Assembly: GCF_049348705.1 (NCBI RefSeq)
Contig: NZ_CP186485.1
Coordinates: forward strand, 124,001-188,000
Direction of reading: 5' to 3'
DNA length: 64,000 nucleotides
Source of the DNA: Paracoxiella cheracis
Lineage (GTDB): Bacteria > Pseudomonadota > Gammaproteobacteria > Coxiellales > Coxiellaceae
In this document: one piece after another, positions 26,354-34,914 of the stretch
Layout: the number at the start of each line of letters is the position of its first letter
How positions within the stretch are numbered: the first letter of the stretch is position 1
Notes under the pieces: model-generated
The model's input: only the letters and a program-made list of their open reading frames with translations
What the model was told of the DNA's origin: nothing
Database searches by the model: none
Position numbers and translations under genes: made by a program

Positions 26354-26593
26354 CTAGCACATTTTTGGTGCCGTTGGATAAAGAGGCTCACTACTAGTAG
26401 TATAAGAAGGCGGTGCTTCTTCTTCAAACTTATGTTTATAATTCTGAACATGTTCAAGTAGATCAGTATGTCCAGGAATCCCCGAAAACACAGAATAAAA
26501 AGGATCTTTTTCTTTACAGTTATTGTATAGAATACGTATGTTGTTAGGATTAGATTCGGCTATTTCTTTTAATTTGATCAGTATATTAGACAT
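26354..26593 (-). CDS. 79-residue protein with PPxY and PTAP motifs, candidate effector
   Basis: ATG 26593 is preceded at five bases by AAGAGAG, a good ribosome-binding site; in-frame GTG 26599 is less likely. The first 55 residues are probably helical with no signal peptide or membrane segment. The C-terminus is proline-rich and holds PPSY (residues 61-64, a PPxY motif) and PTAP (73-76) within 16 residues, and ends KMC. In viral Gag and matrix proteins these motifs bind Nedd4-type WW domains and TSG101, recruiting ESCRT. A host-directed function is inference from the motifs and the location beside two effector-like genes. No family recognised. Confidence 0.55.
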   Translation of the reverse strand: MSNILIKLKEIAESNPNNIRILYNNCKEKDPFYSVFSGIPGHTDLLEHVQNYKHKFEEEAPPSYTTSSEPLYPTAPKMC

Positions 26594-26850
26594 AATCACT
26601 CTCTTATTGTGAAATTTAAAATTAATAAAGATATTGTTGTTTTTAAAAATATATATCCTTAATGCTGCATAGGAAGCGTGTCGCGATGCTCGTGATAGAT
26701 TATTGCCATCCCTGTCAATAATCGACTCGCAATACGCGACAACTTAAATAACCGCGGACGTCCTCCTCACCCGCGCTCCGCGACCTCACGGCTCGACTAC
26801 GCACGGGCTCTCAACTGACTCGACGCCTCGTAAAGATTTTTTGCAGTCGC
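26594..26850. other. Gap filled mostly by the 249-bp repeat
   Basis: Contains a short AT-rich leader for the downstream small gene (about 26594-26673) and the greater part of the inverted 249-bp repeat. No other gene is seen. Confidence 0.5.
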
Positions 26851-26922
26851 TTACGCTCGGAAAAAATCCCAGCCTACCCCAGAATACGCCCCTTCGCTTC
26901 GCTCTCCATCGCGCGCATCGAA
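26674..26922 (-). repeat. Dispersed 249-bp structured repeat, copy 2
   Basis: Inverse orientation relative to copy 1 (2078-2326) and very similar along its whole length, including the GATTATTG/CAATAATC hairpin and the CCGCGGACGTCC palindromic core. Its left part on the minus strand is read as the C-terminus of the adjacent large gene (FDARDGERSEGAYS). Confidence 0.85.
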
Positions 26923-28701
26923 AGGTGTTTCCGCTATGTTTTGCTGAAGCTCTTCACCACTTGGTATGCTGTTCTGCTGAGAAACAGGTCGATTAACTTG
27001 TGAGCTAACAAAAAAATTGCAATTTAGGTGTGATGAAGGCGAAGGTGGTGGAAAATCTTCTGTTGAGTCTGAGTCAGATGATGATTGGCTTTGGGAGTAA
27101 TTGTTTTTGCCTTTGGGATTCTGGGGTGATATCAATCGCAATGTTTCCATAAGGAGAGAAAACAACTTACCATTTAGTTCGATTTTACTAGTCGATAGTC
27201 TCAATATGACACTGTAAAGAGAATCGTAGATCAGGGATTTCCATAAATTATTAGGATTAGTGGAAGCGTTCTCAAAATTGTGATTCGTTTCCTCTTGAGG
27301 GGTATTAAGAAATAACTCTTGAACTTTATTGTTAATTTCATCGTAATTCTGCGTGTATATACTACTAGATTGTGTCTTTGGAAAATACGTAGATAGTAGT
27401 AAATCGAGTGAATTTTTTTTCGCTTTATTGAGTTTTTCGAGCTGTCCAGGGGTTTTCATGACATAAAATTTATAAAAATTTGACTCTGTATTTTCTGTAA
27501 GACAAGTAAGAAGAATCCAATGAATGAAAAACGCCTTGACCAAATTTTTTTCAGAACAAGCCATGACTACATTTTTTTCGATAAAAGTATTTAGTTCCTG
27601 TGTAAAATCAGTGTCTTCTAATATAAGATTATAGTCTTTCTCAGTTAAAAGATCTTTAGAAAGCATATAAAATGAGGAGGCTGCGCGTATGGTAGTGGGC
27701 TCTAATACATCACGTCGGGCTAAGATTTTAGTGGTTGAAAGGAAGTCATCTTGATTTAAGTAATAATTTGTTTGGCATTTTAGTGAATTAAAAAATTTTA
27801 AGTATTCATAAATAACATTTAGTGGTTGTGTTTCTATAACGGCAGGCAACAAATAGTGCTGGATTAGCGTAACAAATTGATTTTTCTTAGAGTGAATCAT
27901 AGAGAGGTATTGTAAATAAGACATGATAAAGTCTGGAAACGCTAGTGTAGTAGCACTCTGTTTCAACTCCTTAGAAACAGTCTTTACCGTATGAAGCAAG
28001 TAATTCACTGGATATTGGCGATCTGTTTTGCAGTGGTTTCTTATACTGTCCGTGTCGAATTGATTTAAAAAATCTATATAGAGTTTTATTATTGGAAAAT
28101 TGGCCTGATGCATTTTAAGTTCTGTAAATATTTGTGTAATAGGCCAAAAATGATTATGAACCTGATCCGGATTTTTATCAGAATAGAAGTTTATGACAGT
28201 CATCACATATTGAATTAATATTATGGGAATGTTATTAATGTTATTTTTCTCATCCTTAAGAATTAGATCTAATATTTGTGGTATAGAAAAAGCATTTTTT
28301 GTATAAAGCTCATTTGTTATGAAACATAAAAAATCCATACTAAGAAGCATTGAATCTCTCTGTTCTGTATTTTTAGGAAGAACATCCTCTAGGCTTTTTT
28401 TAAAAAAACTGTCTAGATTTTTTTCAGAGAAAAAAAAGTGATTTAGCTCGATGAGAATTTTAAAAATTTCTTTTAAAAAAATAATATTTTCCTCTAGAAA
28501 TATATTTTTTTCACATAGAGTGAGTATCGAGTTTTTAACTGCATTGAATGTGATTTTAAGTAGTGTAAGTCGATCTGATAGATCTTTTTGACTTTTAATT
28601 AAATATAAATAGAATGCGAACGGATGGGCTTGTGGAGATTTTGGTAGCGCATCCATGATATTTGATTTTTCGTCTAGGTCGTAGCCGGTTTCTTCTAGCA
28701 T
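26851..28701 (-). CDS. Large helical protein of unknown function, candidate effector; 3' end taken over by repeat
   Basis: About 616 residues from ATG 28701, which has GGAG six bases upstream; in-frame ATG 28713 has none. There is no signal peptide and no membrane segment. It is predicted almost wholly alpha-helical, rich in Lys, Asn, Leu and Phe. A Ser/Asp/Glu-rich low-complexity stretch (SSSDSDSTED) is followed by PPPSPSS near residues 545-565. The last about 22 residues (FDARDGERSEGAYS onwards) come from the 249-bp repeat, so the original C-terminus is lost. Codon use is markedly more AT-rich than in the neighbours. Size, helicity and context resemble Dot/Icm-type secreted effectors, but no family was recognised. 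Confidence 0.6.
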   Translation of the reverse strand: MLEETGYDLDEKSNIMDALPKSPQAHPFAFYLYLIKSQKDLSDRLTLLKITFNAVKNSILTLCEKNIFLEENIIFLKEIFKILIELNHFFFSEKNLDSFFKKSLEDVLPKNTEQRDSMLLSMDFLCFITNELYTKNAFSIPQILDLILKDEKNNINNIPIILIQYVMTVINFYSDKNPDQVHNHFWPITQIFTELKMHQANFPIIKLYIDFLNQFDTDSIRNHCKTDRQYPVNYLLHTVKTVSKELKQSATTLAFPDFIMSYLQYLSMIHSKKNQFVTLIQHYLLPAVIETQPLNVIYEYLKFFNSLKCQTNYYLNQDDFLSTTKILARRDVLEPTTIRAASSFYMLSKDLLTEKDYNLILEDTDFTQELNTFIEKNVVMACSEKNLVKAFFIHWILLTCLTENTESNFYKFYVMKTPGQLEKLNKAKKNSLDLLLSTYFPKTQSSSIYTQNYDEINNKVQELFLNTPQEETNHNFENASTNPNNLWKSLIYDSLYSVILRLSTSKIELNGKLFSLLMETLRLISPQNPKGKNNYSQSQSSSDSDSTEDFPPPSPSSHLNCNFFVSSQVNRPVSQQNSIPSGEELQQNIAETPFDARDGERSEGAYSGVGWDFFRA

Positions 28702-28737
28702 ATTTTTCTCCATGTGCTAATGATGTTAAAATTTTAT

Positions 28738-29691
28738 TTATATTTTAAGCGTTTGTATGCTTTGTTTTCTATGAACAGGCAACATTAGAGCGTCGCACCA
28801 TGTTGTGGTAAATAGAGACACTCCCTCATTTAATCGCGAGCACTCATTTATTTTGGTTGGTAAGGTCGAAATAGTTTTGTTTGAAAAAAAGTTAAAAAAA
28901 TAGTTTCTTATGATAGAAACTGTTGTTTTTATTTTCTTTTGTAAGCTTAAGTAATATTTGTTGTCAATTTTAGGTTCATAATGATTGCCCACCCATTTTC
29001 TTCCAAACGAACAAGCCAGGTTATATTTTTTCCTCCAAGATATTTCATGCTTAGCAGTTAATTGACACGTGAGTTCACTAATTTCCTTGCAGAGGTAAGG
29101 TATTTTTAAGGGATTGATCTGAGCGTAGAAGTCATCTTTTTGTAGAAGATGAGCAGTAATTTCTTCTAGAGTCATGGTAAGCGTTTTTAATCCTTCGAGT
29201 AGATGATTCAGGCGTGCATCCTCAAAGGATCGAGATGCATTCTCAAGATGTTGACGTGCATCCTTAAGAGGTTCAAAAATGCTTTGAAGATATATCTGCT
29301 GTTGCCTAGTGCTAGCTTCATCTAGTTTGTACAAAACAGTTCGAAGGTCCTTGAAGGGAATGGCCAGCTCATTGCTGGCCATGCGCCCGTAAAGCATTTT
29401 AGTTTTTGTTTTTAGAGAGTCAATTGCATTTTGGTCTAAAATACTTGAAATTTCATTGGCTAATAATGTTGAAAGCTTGGGTATAATCCTGGCCGTAGTA
29501 AGATGGCTCTGGTCTGGTTGTCTATCAAAATCGTTAAAATTTTTTCTAAGCCTGACTCCAATATGATGCAACGCTTGTAACAGTAGAAGAATTTCAGTCG
29601 TTTCAGCGCCGAGTATGTTTTTGTAGCTCATCGTTCTAAGAATTAAGGTGAAAGCTAATAAATCAAGTTTAAATCCCAGGTTGTTGGGCAT
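28738..29691 (-). CDS. Helical protein of unknown function, candidate effector
   Basis: 317 residues starting at ATG with AAAGGAG eight bases upstream. Strongly helical with coiled-coil potential about residues 120-210 (heptad-like leucines in LDEASTRQQQIYLQSIFEPL and LLEGLKTLTMTLEEI). No signal peptide and no clear membrane segment; the C-terminal third is basic and aromatic. It lies 36 bases upstream of the 616-residue gene in the same direction and shares its AT-rich base use, so they probably form an operon acquired together. Function unknown. Confidence 0.6.
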   Translation of the reverse strand: MPNNLGFKLDLLAFTLILRTMSYKNILGAETTEILLLLQALHHIGVRLRKNFNDFDRQPDQSHLTTARIIPKLSTLLANEISSILDQNAIDSLKTKTKMLYGRMASNELAIPFKDLRTVLYKLDEASTRQQQIYLQSIFEPLKDARQHLENASRSFEDARLNHLLEGLKTLTMTLEEITAHLLQKDDFYAQINPLKIPYLCKEISELTCQLTAKHEISWRKKYNLACSFGRKWVGNHYEPKIDNKYYLSLQKKIKTTVSIIRNYFFNFFSNKTISTLPTKINECSRLNEGVSLFTTTWCDALMLPVHRKQSIQTLKI

Positions 29692-30048
29692 GATATACGC
29701 TCCTTTTAAAATAGAAAATTATTTGAAAATAAATTTTATTAAATGTAGTCAGTTGTTATTTTTTATTTTAATTTTTGTAAATTTTAGATGTATTGAGTCA
29801 TCAGATTTTTAATTCTTTAAGTTGTTTAAAATTAATCTGACGCTTATTTATTAAGATTAGATTTAATATTTTTTATTAAATAAAATATAAGTGTGTATTA
29901 AAGTTTGAAATAATTAAAAACCCTTATCAACATGTTTTGCGTTAATTGATAAAAATAATTTTTTCTTAATTTTATGCGCAATCGTGCGTATTTTTTCCTA
30001 TGAGTAAAAATACTTTAAAAATGTAGTGCTGTTGCGTTGTTTGATGCT
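29692..30048. other. Very AT-rich gene-free region upstream of the effector-like operon
   Basis: About 357 bases dominated by A and T, between two leftward genes. It is the natural place for the promoter of the 29691 operon. TTAA-containing repeats occur, but none fits a known regulator box convincingly. No gene seen. Confidence 0.5.
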
Positions 30049-31995
30049 TTACACTTCTAATTTCAAAGGCAGGATCAACATTTTCACACCTAAAAAATGT
30101 AAGCGGCGTTGGATAATTCCAGAAATGTCACTGTGCAGTAGGCGCGTTAACCAATTTTCATTGGGATAAACGTAACGAGAGGCGAAATAGATAGCGTGAG
30201 GATATTTTTTGTTAACTTGCTCGGAGAGCTTTACAATTTCTTCTATAAGGTCTGTGCCAAATGCCGAAAAAGAATCAGCAGCAATGCCGTGTGATTGAGA
30301 ATATTTCACTAAATAATCAAGTATGCCATCCGTTTGCTCTTTCAATTTCTTTAAGGCGGCATCGCTACCAAAGCTGCCGATATCAACTTTACCGAAACTG
30401 ACAAAGACGAAATTTTGAAAGTGTTTTGGAAATATGCGTATTACCCATAGCAAAGAATGCATGGCCGCACCAATTTCTTTAACGAGAAAAACCGCGGTAT
30501 TTTTCTTGGGGTCTATTTTAGGTGCCTGAGCTTCTGTCGTGACAACGGGCACATGTAATTCTTTGTTGAGCTTTCGTTTTAAGGCATTAAATTGGTTGTA
30601 ATGCCGTTTTATGCTAATGCCGCAGCCAATCGTTAATGAGGTAATGAGGATCGTGATCCAGCCGCCCAGCTCGAACTTTGAAATCAAGGTGACTAGCAAG
30701 ATCAATACGCAGATAGCTAATGCGAGTACGGAGAAAAATATTTGTATATACCATCGCCTTTCTTTTGCACGATGTCGCAACCAATAAAGCGTGAGGCCCC
30801 ATAATGACATCGAAAAGGTTAAAAACACGTTCATGCTGTATAAGACAACGAGAAAATCGACTTTGCCATCGGTCGCTAATAAAATAAGCAAAGCAGCTAA
30901 GCCAAAAAATATCAAGCCATTTTGTGTCACAAGACGACTCGATAACATCCCAAAACGTCGTGGCACCCAGGAATCAAGGGACATATTGGCTAGCACGGCC
31001 GGGCCACCTAAAAAACCTGTATTGGCTGCGACGAACAATAAACCCGCTTCCAAAATGAGTAAAATGAGTAGCATGAGATGATGAAGTGGCACGCCTTCTA
31101 ATATCGAGCGGAATACAACTGCGTTGAGTGTTTGTCCGGGCACGGGATGCACATTCCACAATAAGTAAAGTAAGATGATGCCGCCGGCCACAACGCTTAA
31201 TGAAATGGCCATGTAGAGCATGGTTAAACTGCCGGTTTTGACACGAGGTTCAGCAAGAATATTCACGTTATTTGAAACAGCCTCCAAACCAGTGTAAGTA
31301 CCTGCACCTAATGAATAGGCGCGCATGAACAGTGCTAACACAAAAAACCATCCGTACACTTTAATATGGTTAGCGGTATCGTAAATAGACGTGTGAACAA
31401 CAGTCGTGAGTTGTCCTTCATGCAGTATAATGCCGGTAGCAATGATGATGATATGTGTGACAAAAAATCCGAGAAAAATAATCATTAATATCTTGATGGA
31501 CTCTTTCGCGCCTCTTAAATTAGTCATCAATAACAATACTAAAATGAGTGATTCGGCGATGAGCTTGTACGGTTGGTAAGCTGGGGGTAATAAACTGAAA
31601 ATCGCGTCTGCACCGGCAGCGATGGAAATCGCAATCGTTAAAATATAGTCAATGATCAGCGCAGCCCCTGACACGAGCCCTGCGTGTGGCCCGATTAATT
31701 TTGATGCAACTTTATAGCCACCGCCGCCATTGGGGAACAATTTGATAACCTGGTTGTAGGCTAAAGAAATCAAAAATACCGTAATAGCCGTTAGAATAGC
31801 GAGATAGATAGCTAAATGTGTATGTGGGCCTAACGCATAAAAGGCTTGCTCTGGACCGTAGGAAGATGAGGACAAACCATCGGCGCCCAATCCAATCCAT
31901 GCAAGAAAAGCGATTAGCGCGATATGTTTGCGCGTGTCTTTTTTCATTGGATCACGCGGTTTTCCGAGCAGGATACGACGTATTTTGAACATCAC
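30049..31995 (-). CDS. KimA/YdaO-like APC-superfamily permease, probable K+ importer
   Basis: 648 residues with about 12 membrane segments followed by a cytoplasmic domain of about 150-180 residues with USP-like character (FVFVSFGKVDIGSFG onwards). The N-terminal motif LGADGLSSSSYGPEQAF and the segment NQVIKLFPNGGGGYKVASKLIG match the KUP/KimA class, as does DYILTIAISIAAG. KimA is a high-affinity potassium importer in Bacillus; here the K+ role is inferred from that class and from its place next to trkA and trkH. An amino-acid permease function remains possible. ATG at 31995; the next ATG is the following codon. Confidence 0.75.
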   Translation of the reverse strand: MMFKIRRILLGKPRDPMKKDTRKHIALIAFLAWIGLGADGLSSSSYGPEQAFYALGPHTHLAIYLAILTAITVFLISLAYNQVIKLFPNGGGGYKVASKLIGPHAGLVSGAALIIDYILTIAISIAAGADAIFSLLPPAYQPYKLIAESLILVLLLMTNLRGAKESIKILMIIFLGFFVTHIIIIATGIILHEGQLTTVVHTSIYDTANHIKVYGWFFVLALFMRAYSLGAGTYTGLEAVSNNVNILAEPRVKTGSLTMLYMAISLSVVAGGIILLYLLWNVHPVPGQTLNAVVFRSILEGVPLHHLMLLILLILEAGLLFVAANTGFLGGPAVLANMSLDSWVPRRFGMLSSRLVTQNGLIFFGLAALLILLATDGKVDFLVVLYSMNVFLTFSMSLWGLTLYWLRHRAKERRWYIQIFFSVLALAICVLILLVTLISKFELGGWITILITSLTIGCGISIKRHYNQFNALKRKLNKELHVPVVTTEAQAPKIDPKKNTAVFLVKEIGAAMHSLLWVIRIFPKHFQNFVFVSFGKVDIGSFGSDAALKKLKEQTDGILDYLVKYSQSHGIAADSFSAFGTDLIEEIVKLSEQVNKKYPHAIYFASRYVYPNENWLTRLLHSDISGIIQRRLHFLGVKMLILPLKLEV

Positions 31996-32085
31996 GTTCT
32001 ACTTTTTTCAAATTGATATTCTACTCTGCTGTTGGAATTAAAAGCAACCCGCCTTATACTGTCACAGAAAGAGGATTGATTTTGT

Positions 32086-32436
32086 ATGAAAATTATCATT
32101 TTAGGGGCTGGTCAGGTGGGTGGCTCCTTAGCAGAGACGTTGATCGATGAGGATCATGATATCACACTAGTTGATATTAATGAGGATCGGTTAAGGGAGT
32201 TTTCGGACAGATTAGATTTACGCACGGTTGCGGGTCGCTGCTCATATCCCGAGGTTTTGCGTAACGCCGGTGCAGACGATGCTGATATGGTGATTGCGGT
32301 CACCGATAGTGATGAGGCCAACATGGTAGCTTGTCAGGTGGCTTATTCGCTCTTTCACATACCCACAAAAATCGCGCGCATTCGGTCCGAGCATTATTTT
32401 ATTCGCAAAGATTTATTTGGGAGTGAGGGTCTGTAA
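32086..32436 (+). pseudogene. trkA: trkA 5' fragment, cut by insertion elements
   Basis: The first 116 codons of TrkA, the NAD-binding regulatory subunit of the Trk potassium uptake system. The Rossmann motif IILGAGQVGGSLAE and the first RCK domain up to FIRKDLFGSEGL are intact, with GAGG upstream of the ATG. The frame then meets TAA just before the IS256-type element. The gene resumes at about 34924. Comparison with E. coli TrkA suggests that 16-18 codons (the region between FGSE and LIMHPG) are missing altogether, so simple excision of the insertions could not restore it. Confidence 0.88.
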
Positions 32437-32441
32437 ATAAG

Positions 32442-33810
32442 ATTGTGTAAATGCGATAGTCAGGGAAAGGTCGTTAAAATTATACGGAGTCTTTGACTAT
32501 GGCAATGAAAACCAATAAATTAGATCCACAGGTTGTGGAATATTTTCTCAAACATACCAAGACCGCATCTGATATTTTCGGTGATACTGGTTTGTTAAAG
32601 GAGTTAAAAAAGGCACTGACGGAGCGTATTCTGGAAGGGGAGCTGACGGACGCGCTGGGTTATGCAAAACACGAAGTGTCTGGCAACAATAGTGGTAATT
32701 CCCGCAATGGGCACAGCCAAAAAACGATCAAAACAACAGATGGCGAGATGACCATTGAGGTTCCTCGTGATCGTAACAATGAGTTTGTACCGCAATTGAT
32801 TCCAAAACATCAAACCCGCTTTGATGATTTGGATGACAAAATTATGAGTCTTTATGCACGGGGTATGACTACCCGTGATATTCAAGATCAGTTGAAAGAT
32901 TTGTATGGCACAACTATTTGTTCGAGTCTCATTTCTACAGTAACCAACGAAGTGATTGAAGAAGTGAAGGCTTGGCAAAGTCGTCCGTTGGACAAGGTGT
33001 ATCCGATTGTGTATTTGGACGCTTTAGTGATTAAAGTGCAGCAAGATAAAAAGGTTATCAATAAGGCATTGTATTTGGCTTTAGGAATTAATATCGATGG
33101 GCAAAAAGAATTGCTAGGTATTTGGATTAGCCAAAATGAGGGCGCTAAATTCTGGTTGAATGTATTAACGGAGTTAAAAAATCGAGGCCTAGAAGATATC
33201 CTGATTTGTTGCGTTGACGGGCTAACGGGCTTTCCTGATGCGATTGGCGCTGTGTATCCTAACACTCAAGTACAGCTTTGCATTGTACACATGGTGCGGA
33301 ATTCATTGCGCTATGTGGGTTGGAAAAAGAAAAAAGAAGTGGCCGCTGACTTAAAAGCTATTTATTCGGCCAGTACGGTTGAAGAAGCAGAATTGGCGCT
33401 GACGAGTTTCTCTGAGAAATGGGATGCTGAATTTCCCTCGATTGCCAAAAGTTGGTTGACTCATTGGGAGCGCATTGTGCCATTTTTTGCTTATCCGGCA
33501 GAAATTCGGAGGGTGATTTATACCACTAACGCTATTGAATCACTGAACATGAGTATCCGAAAAGTTATTAAAAATAAACGAGTTTTTCCGTCGGACGATG
33601 CCGCTTTAAAACAACTCTATTTAGGGTTAAAAAATATAGCCAAAAAATGGACCATGCCGATTCGAGACTGGGGTGCCGCCATGAATCGTTTTGCCCTTAT
33701 GTTTGAAGATCGCCTGGCGGATTTTGTATAAAACTTAAAATTCATAAGAGAGGAAATTAATTTGAACGCAATGTAGTTTTTGATAAAATTAAAAAATCAG
33801 TTAACACAAT
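32442..33810 (+). mobile_element. IS256-family insertion sequence in trkA
   Basis: About 1.37 kb bounded by imperfect inverted repeats (ATTGTGTAAATG on the left, complement of CAGTTAACACAAT on the right), carrying one transposase gene. The flanks give no matching 8-base target duplication; the right side runs straight into the 249-bp repeat family. Later deletion or nested insertion has probably removed one target copy. Confidence 0.75.
32499..33731 (+). CDS. IS256-family (Mutator-type) transposase
   Basis: 410 residues from ATG 32499, with GGAG eight bases upstream. The Mutator/IS256 DDE core is visible: LDALVIKVQ (first Asp), CCVDGLTGFPDAI (second Asp) and TTNAIESLNMSIRK (Glu). The RNGHSQKTIKT segment is near the N-terminus. 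Full length and apparently intact. Confidence 0.93.
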   Translation: MAMKTNKLDPQVVEYFLKHTKTASDIFGDTGLLKELKKALTERILEGELTDALGYAKHEVSGNNSGNSRNGHSQKTIKTTDGEMTIEVPRDRNNEFVPQLIPKHQTRFDDLDDKIMSLYARGMTTRDIQDQLKDLYGTTICSSLISTVTNEVIEEVKAWQSRPLDKVYPIVYLDALVIKVQQDKKVINKALYLALGINIDGQKELLGIWISQNEGAKFWLNVLTELKNRGLEDILICCVDGLTGFPDAIGAVYPNTQVQLCIVHMVRNSLRYVGWKKKKEVAADLKAIYSASTVEEAELALTSFSEKWDAEFPSIAKSWLTHWERIVPFFAYPAEIRRVIYTTNAIESLNMSIRKVIKNKRVFPSDDAALKQLYLGLKNIAKKWTMPIRDWGAAMNRFALMFEDRLADFV

Positions 33811-33811
33811 C

Positions 33812-34091
33812 CGATGCGAGCCATGGAGAGGCGAAGCCGATGGCGAGTATTCCGCGGCAGCCGCCGATTTTTGACAGAGCGGAGTGCCGAAGGAACGGAG
33901 TTCCGTAGGCAGCGTAGCGAGTGGCAAAAATCTGTAGGCGGCGTCGAGTCATCTGGAGACAGTGCGCAGTCGGCCGCGAGGTCGCGGAGCGCTGTCGACG
34001 GGGACGTCCGCGGCTATTTAGGTTGTCGCGTATTGCGAGTCGATTATTGACAGGGATGCCAATAATCTATCACGAGCATCGCGACACACTT
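33812..34091 (+). repeat. Dispersed 249-bp structured repeat, copy 3 (diverged, 280 bp)
   Basis: Same orientation as copy 1. The ends CGATGCG and CGCGACACACTT, the GTCCGCGGCTATTTA block and the GATTATTG/CAATAATC hairpin are kept, but the middle is expanded and diverged. It is wedged between the IS256 right end and the IS1 element. Confidence 0.75.
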
Positions 34092-34581
34092 CGGCTGATT
34101 CATAATTCTGACTGACGCGATTTACACAAACTAATAAACAGTCCCCGATGACAATGTCGTGCAATTTATCCAGTTTAGAAAAGCAAATCGTCTTTCTCGC
34201 TAATCGCTTTATTCGTGTGCGCAACGTGAGATGCTTTCGTTCAATCGCTTGGGTATTTTGCTTTCCCACCAAATGTTTTGATTGAGGCAGGTGTCTTTCA
34301 TAAGCACCCCAATCATCTGTATAGTAAAAGTTGATATCAAATGAGCTCAGTTTTTCTTTCAGTGCTTTAAATGCTGAATCTTTTCTTGGACCAAAATGAT
34401 AAGCTAACACCTCATGTGTATGGTGATCAATCGCATGCCAAAGCCAACGTTGATTCTGTTTATTTCGAACAAAACTCCACATTTCATCCAGCTCCGCTTC
34501 TTCAACTTGTACAACATTAACAGTAACAGACGCACCAAGTGATTCTTTTTCCTTTAAAAGTCGTGTATTGACGCTCTCCAA
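34018..34581 (-). CDS. IS1 InsB' transposase catalytic part
   Basis: IS1-type DDE region with AELDEMWSFV, WHAIDHHTHEVLAYHFG, YYTDDWGAY and the RKHLTLRTRIKRLARKT segment. It is probably made as an InsA-InsB' fusion by -1 slippage on the seven-A run (34592-34598), since the shifted frame reads on as KKGEGLESVNTRLL. The frame has no stop within the IS and runs into the 249-bp repeat, ending CRDARDRLLASLSIIDSQYATT (shown: CRDARDRLLASLSIIDSQ), so the tail is foreign. Confidence 0.85.
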   Translation of the reverse strand: MESVNTRLLKEKESLGASVTVNVVQVEEAELDEMWSFVRNKQNQRWLWHAIDHHTHEVLAYHFGPRKDSAFKALKEKLSSFDINFYYTDDWGAYERHLPQSKHLVGKQNTQAIERKHLTLRTRIKRLARKTICFSKLDKLHDIVIGDCLLVCVNRVSQNYESAEVCRDARDRLLASLSIIDSQYATT

Positions 34582-34585
34582 ACCT

Positions 34586-34855
34586 TCACCCTTTTTTTAA
34601 TTCACCAATAACAGTGTTAATGCTAATACGTAAAACGCGTGCAGTATCTCTGACGCCACTACCATTCATTGCCATATCAACTATTTTATCTTTAACACCA
34701 GGGGCACGAGCATTATGTGTGTAATCTAGAAGAAATGTATTTTTCTCACAAGCATTATTTTTACATTGAAACCTTTGCTTTCCTGTACTGCTGACGCCAA
34801 ATTTTACAACCTCATGTAAACAGCAGCAGGGGCAAGCAACATTGATTCTTGCCAT
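34586..34855 (-). CDS. IS1 InsA
   Basis: 89-residue InsA with a zinc-finger-like N-terminus (CPCCC and FQCKNNAC) and a helix-turn-helix near VRDTARVLRISINTVI. It ends GELKKG at the A-run where frameshifting to InsB' is expected. Confidence 0.9.
   Translation of the reverse strand: MARINVACPCCCLHEVVKFGVSSTGKQRFQCKNNACEKNTFLLDYTHNARAPGVKDKIVDMAMNGSGVRDTARVLRISINTVIGELKKG
34592..34598 (-). promoter_or_regulatory. Probable programmed -1 frameshift site of IS1
   Basis: Seven adenines on the coding strand followed by GGG. Slipping back one base joins InsA to the InsB frame, the mechanism known for IS1. Confidence 0.6.
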
Positions 34856-34914
34856 TCATGCAATCCTTATCCTAATGATTTTCTGAAATAGCAAAATATA
34901 TCACATCAACAAAA

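Larger units (their letters stand above)
34094..34905 (-). mobile_element. IS1-family insertion sequence
   Basis: An element of about 0.8 kb coding InsA and InsB on the minus strand. Ends are estimated from weak similarity between the outer sequences (TTGATGTGATATATTTTGCT on the right, CTGATTCATAATTCTGACT on the left) and are not certain. It lies against the 249-bp repeat on one side and the trkA 3' part on the other. Confidence 0.65.

Noticed and set aside
29692..30048. PmrA-type TTAA direct repeats upstream of the effector-like operon
   Set aside because: The TTAA pairs present do not have the expected spacing, and such words are frequent by chance in sequence this rich in A and T.
33814..34115. 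Arg-rich open frames over the third 249-bp repeat
   Set aside because: They arise from the GC-rich repeat read in chance frames and are not conserved between copies.
32442..34905. One composite transposon with IS256 and IS1 at its ends
   Set aside because: The two elements are unrelated, their ends do not match each other, and no cargo gene lies between them.
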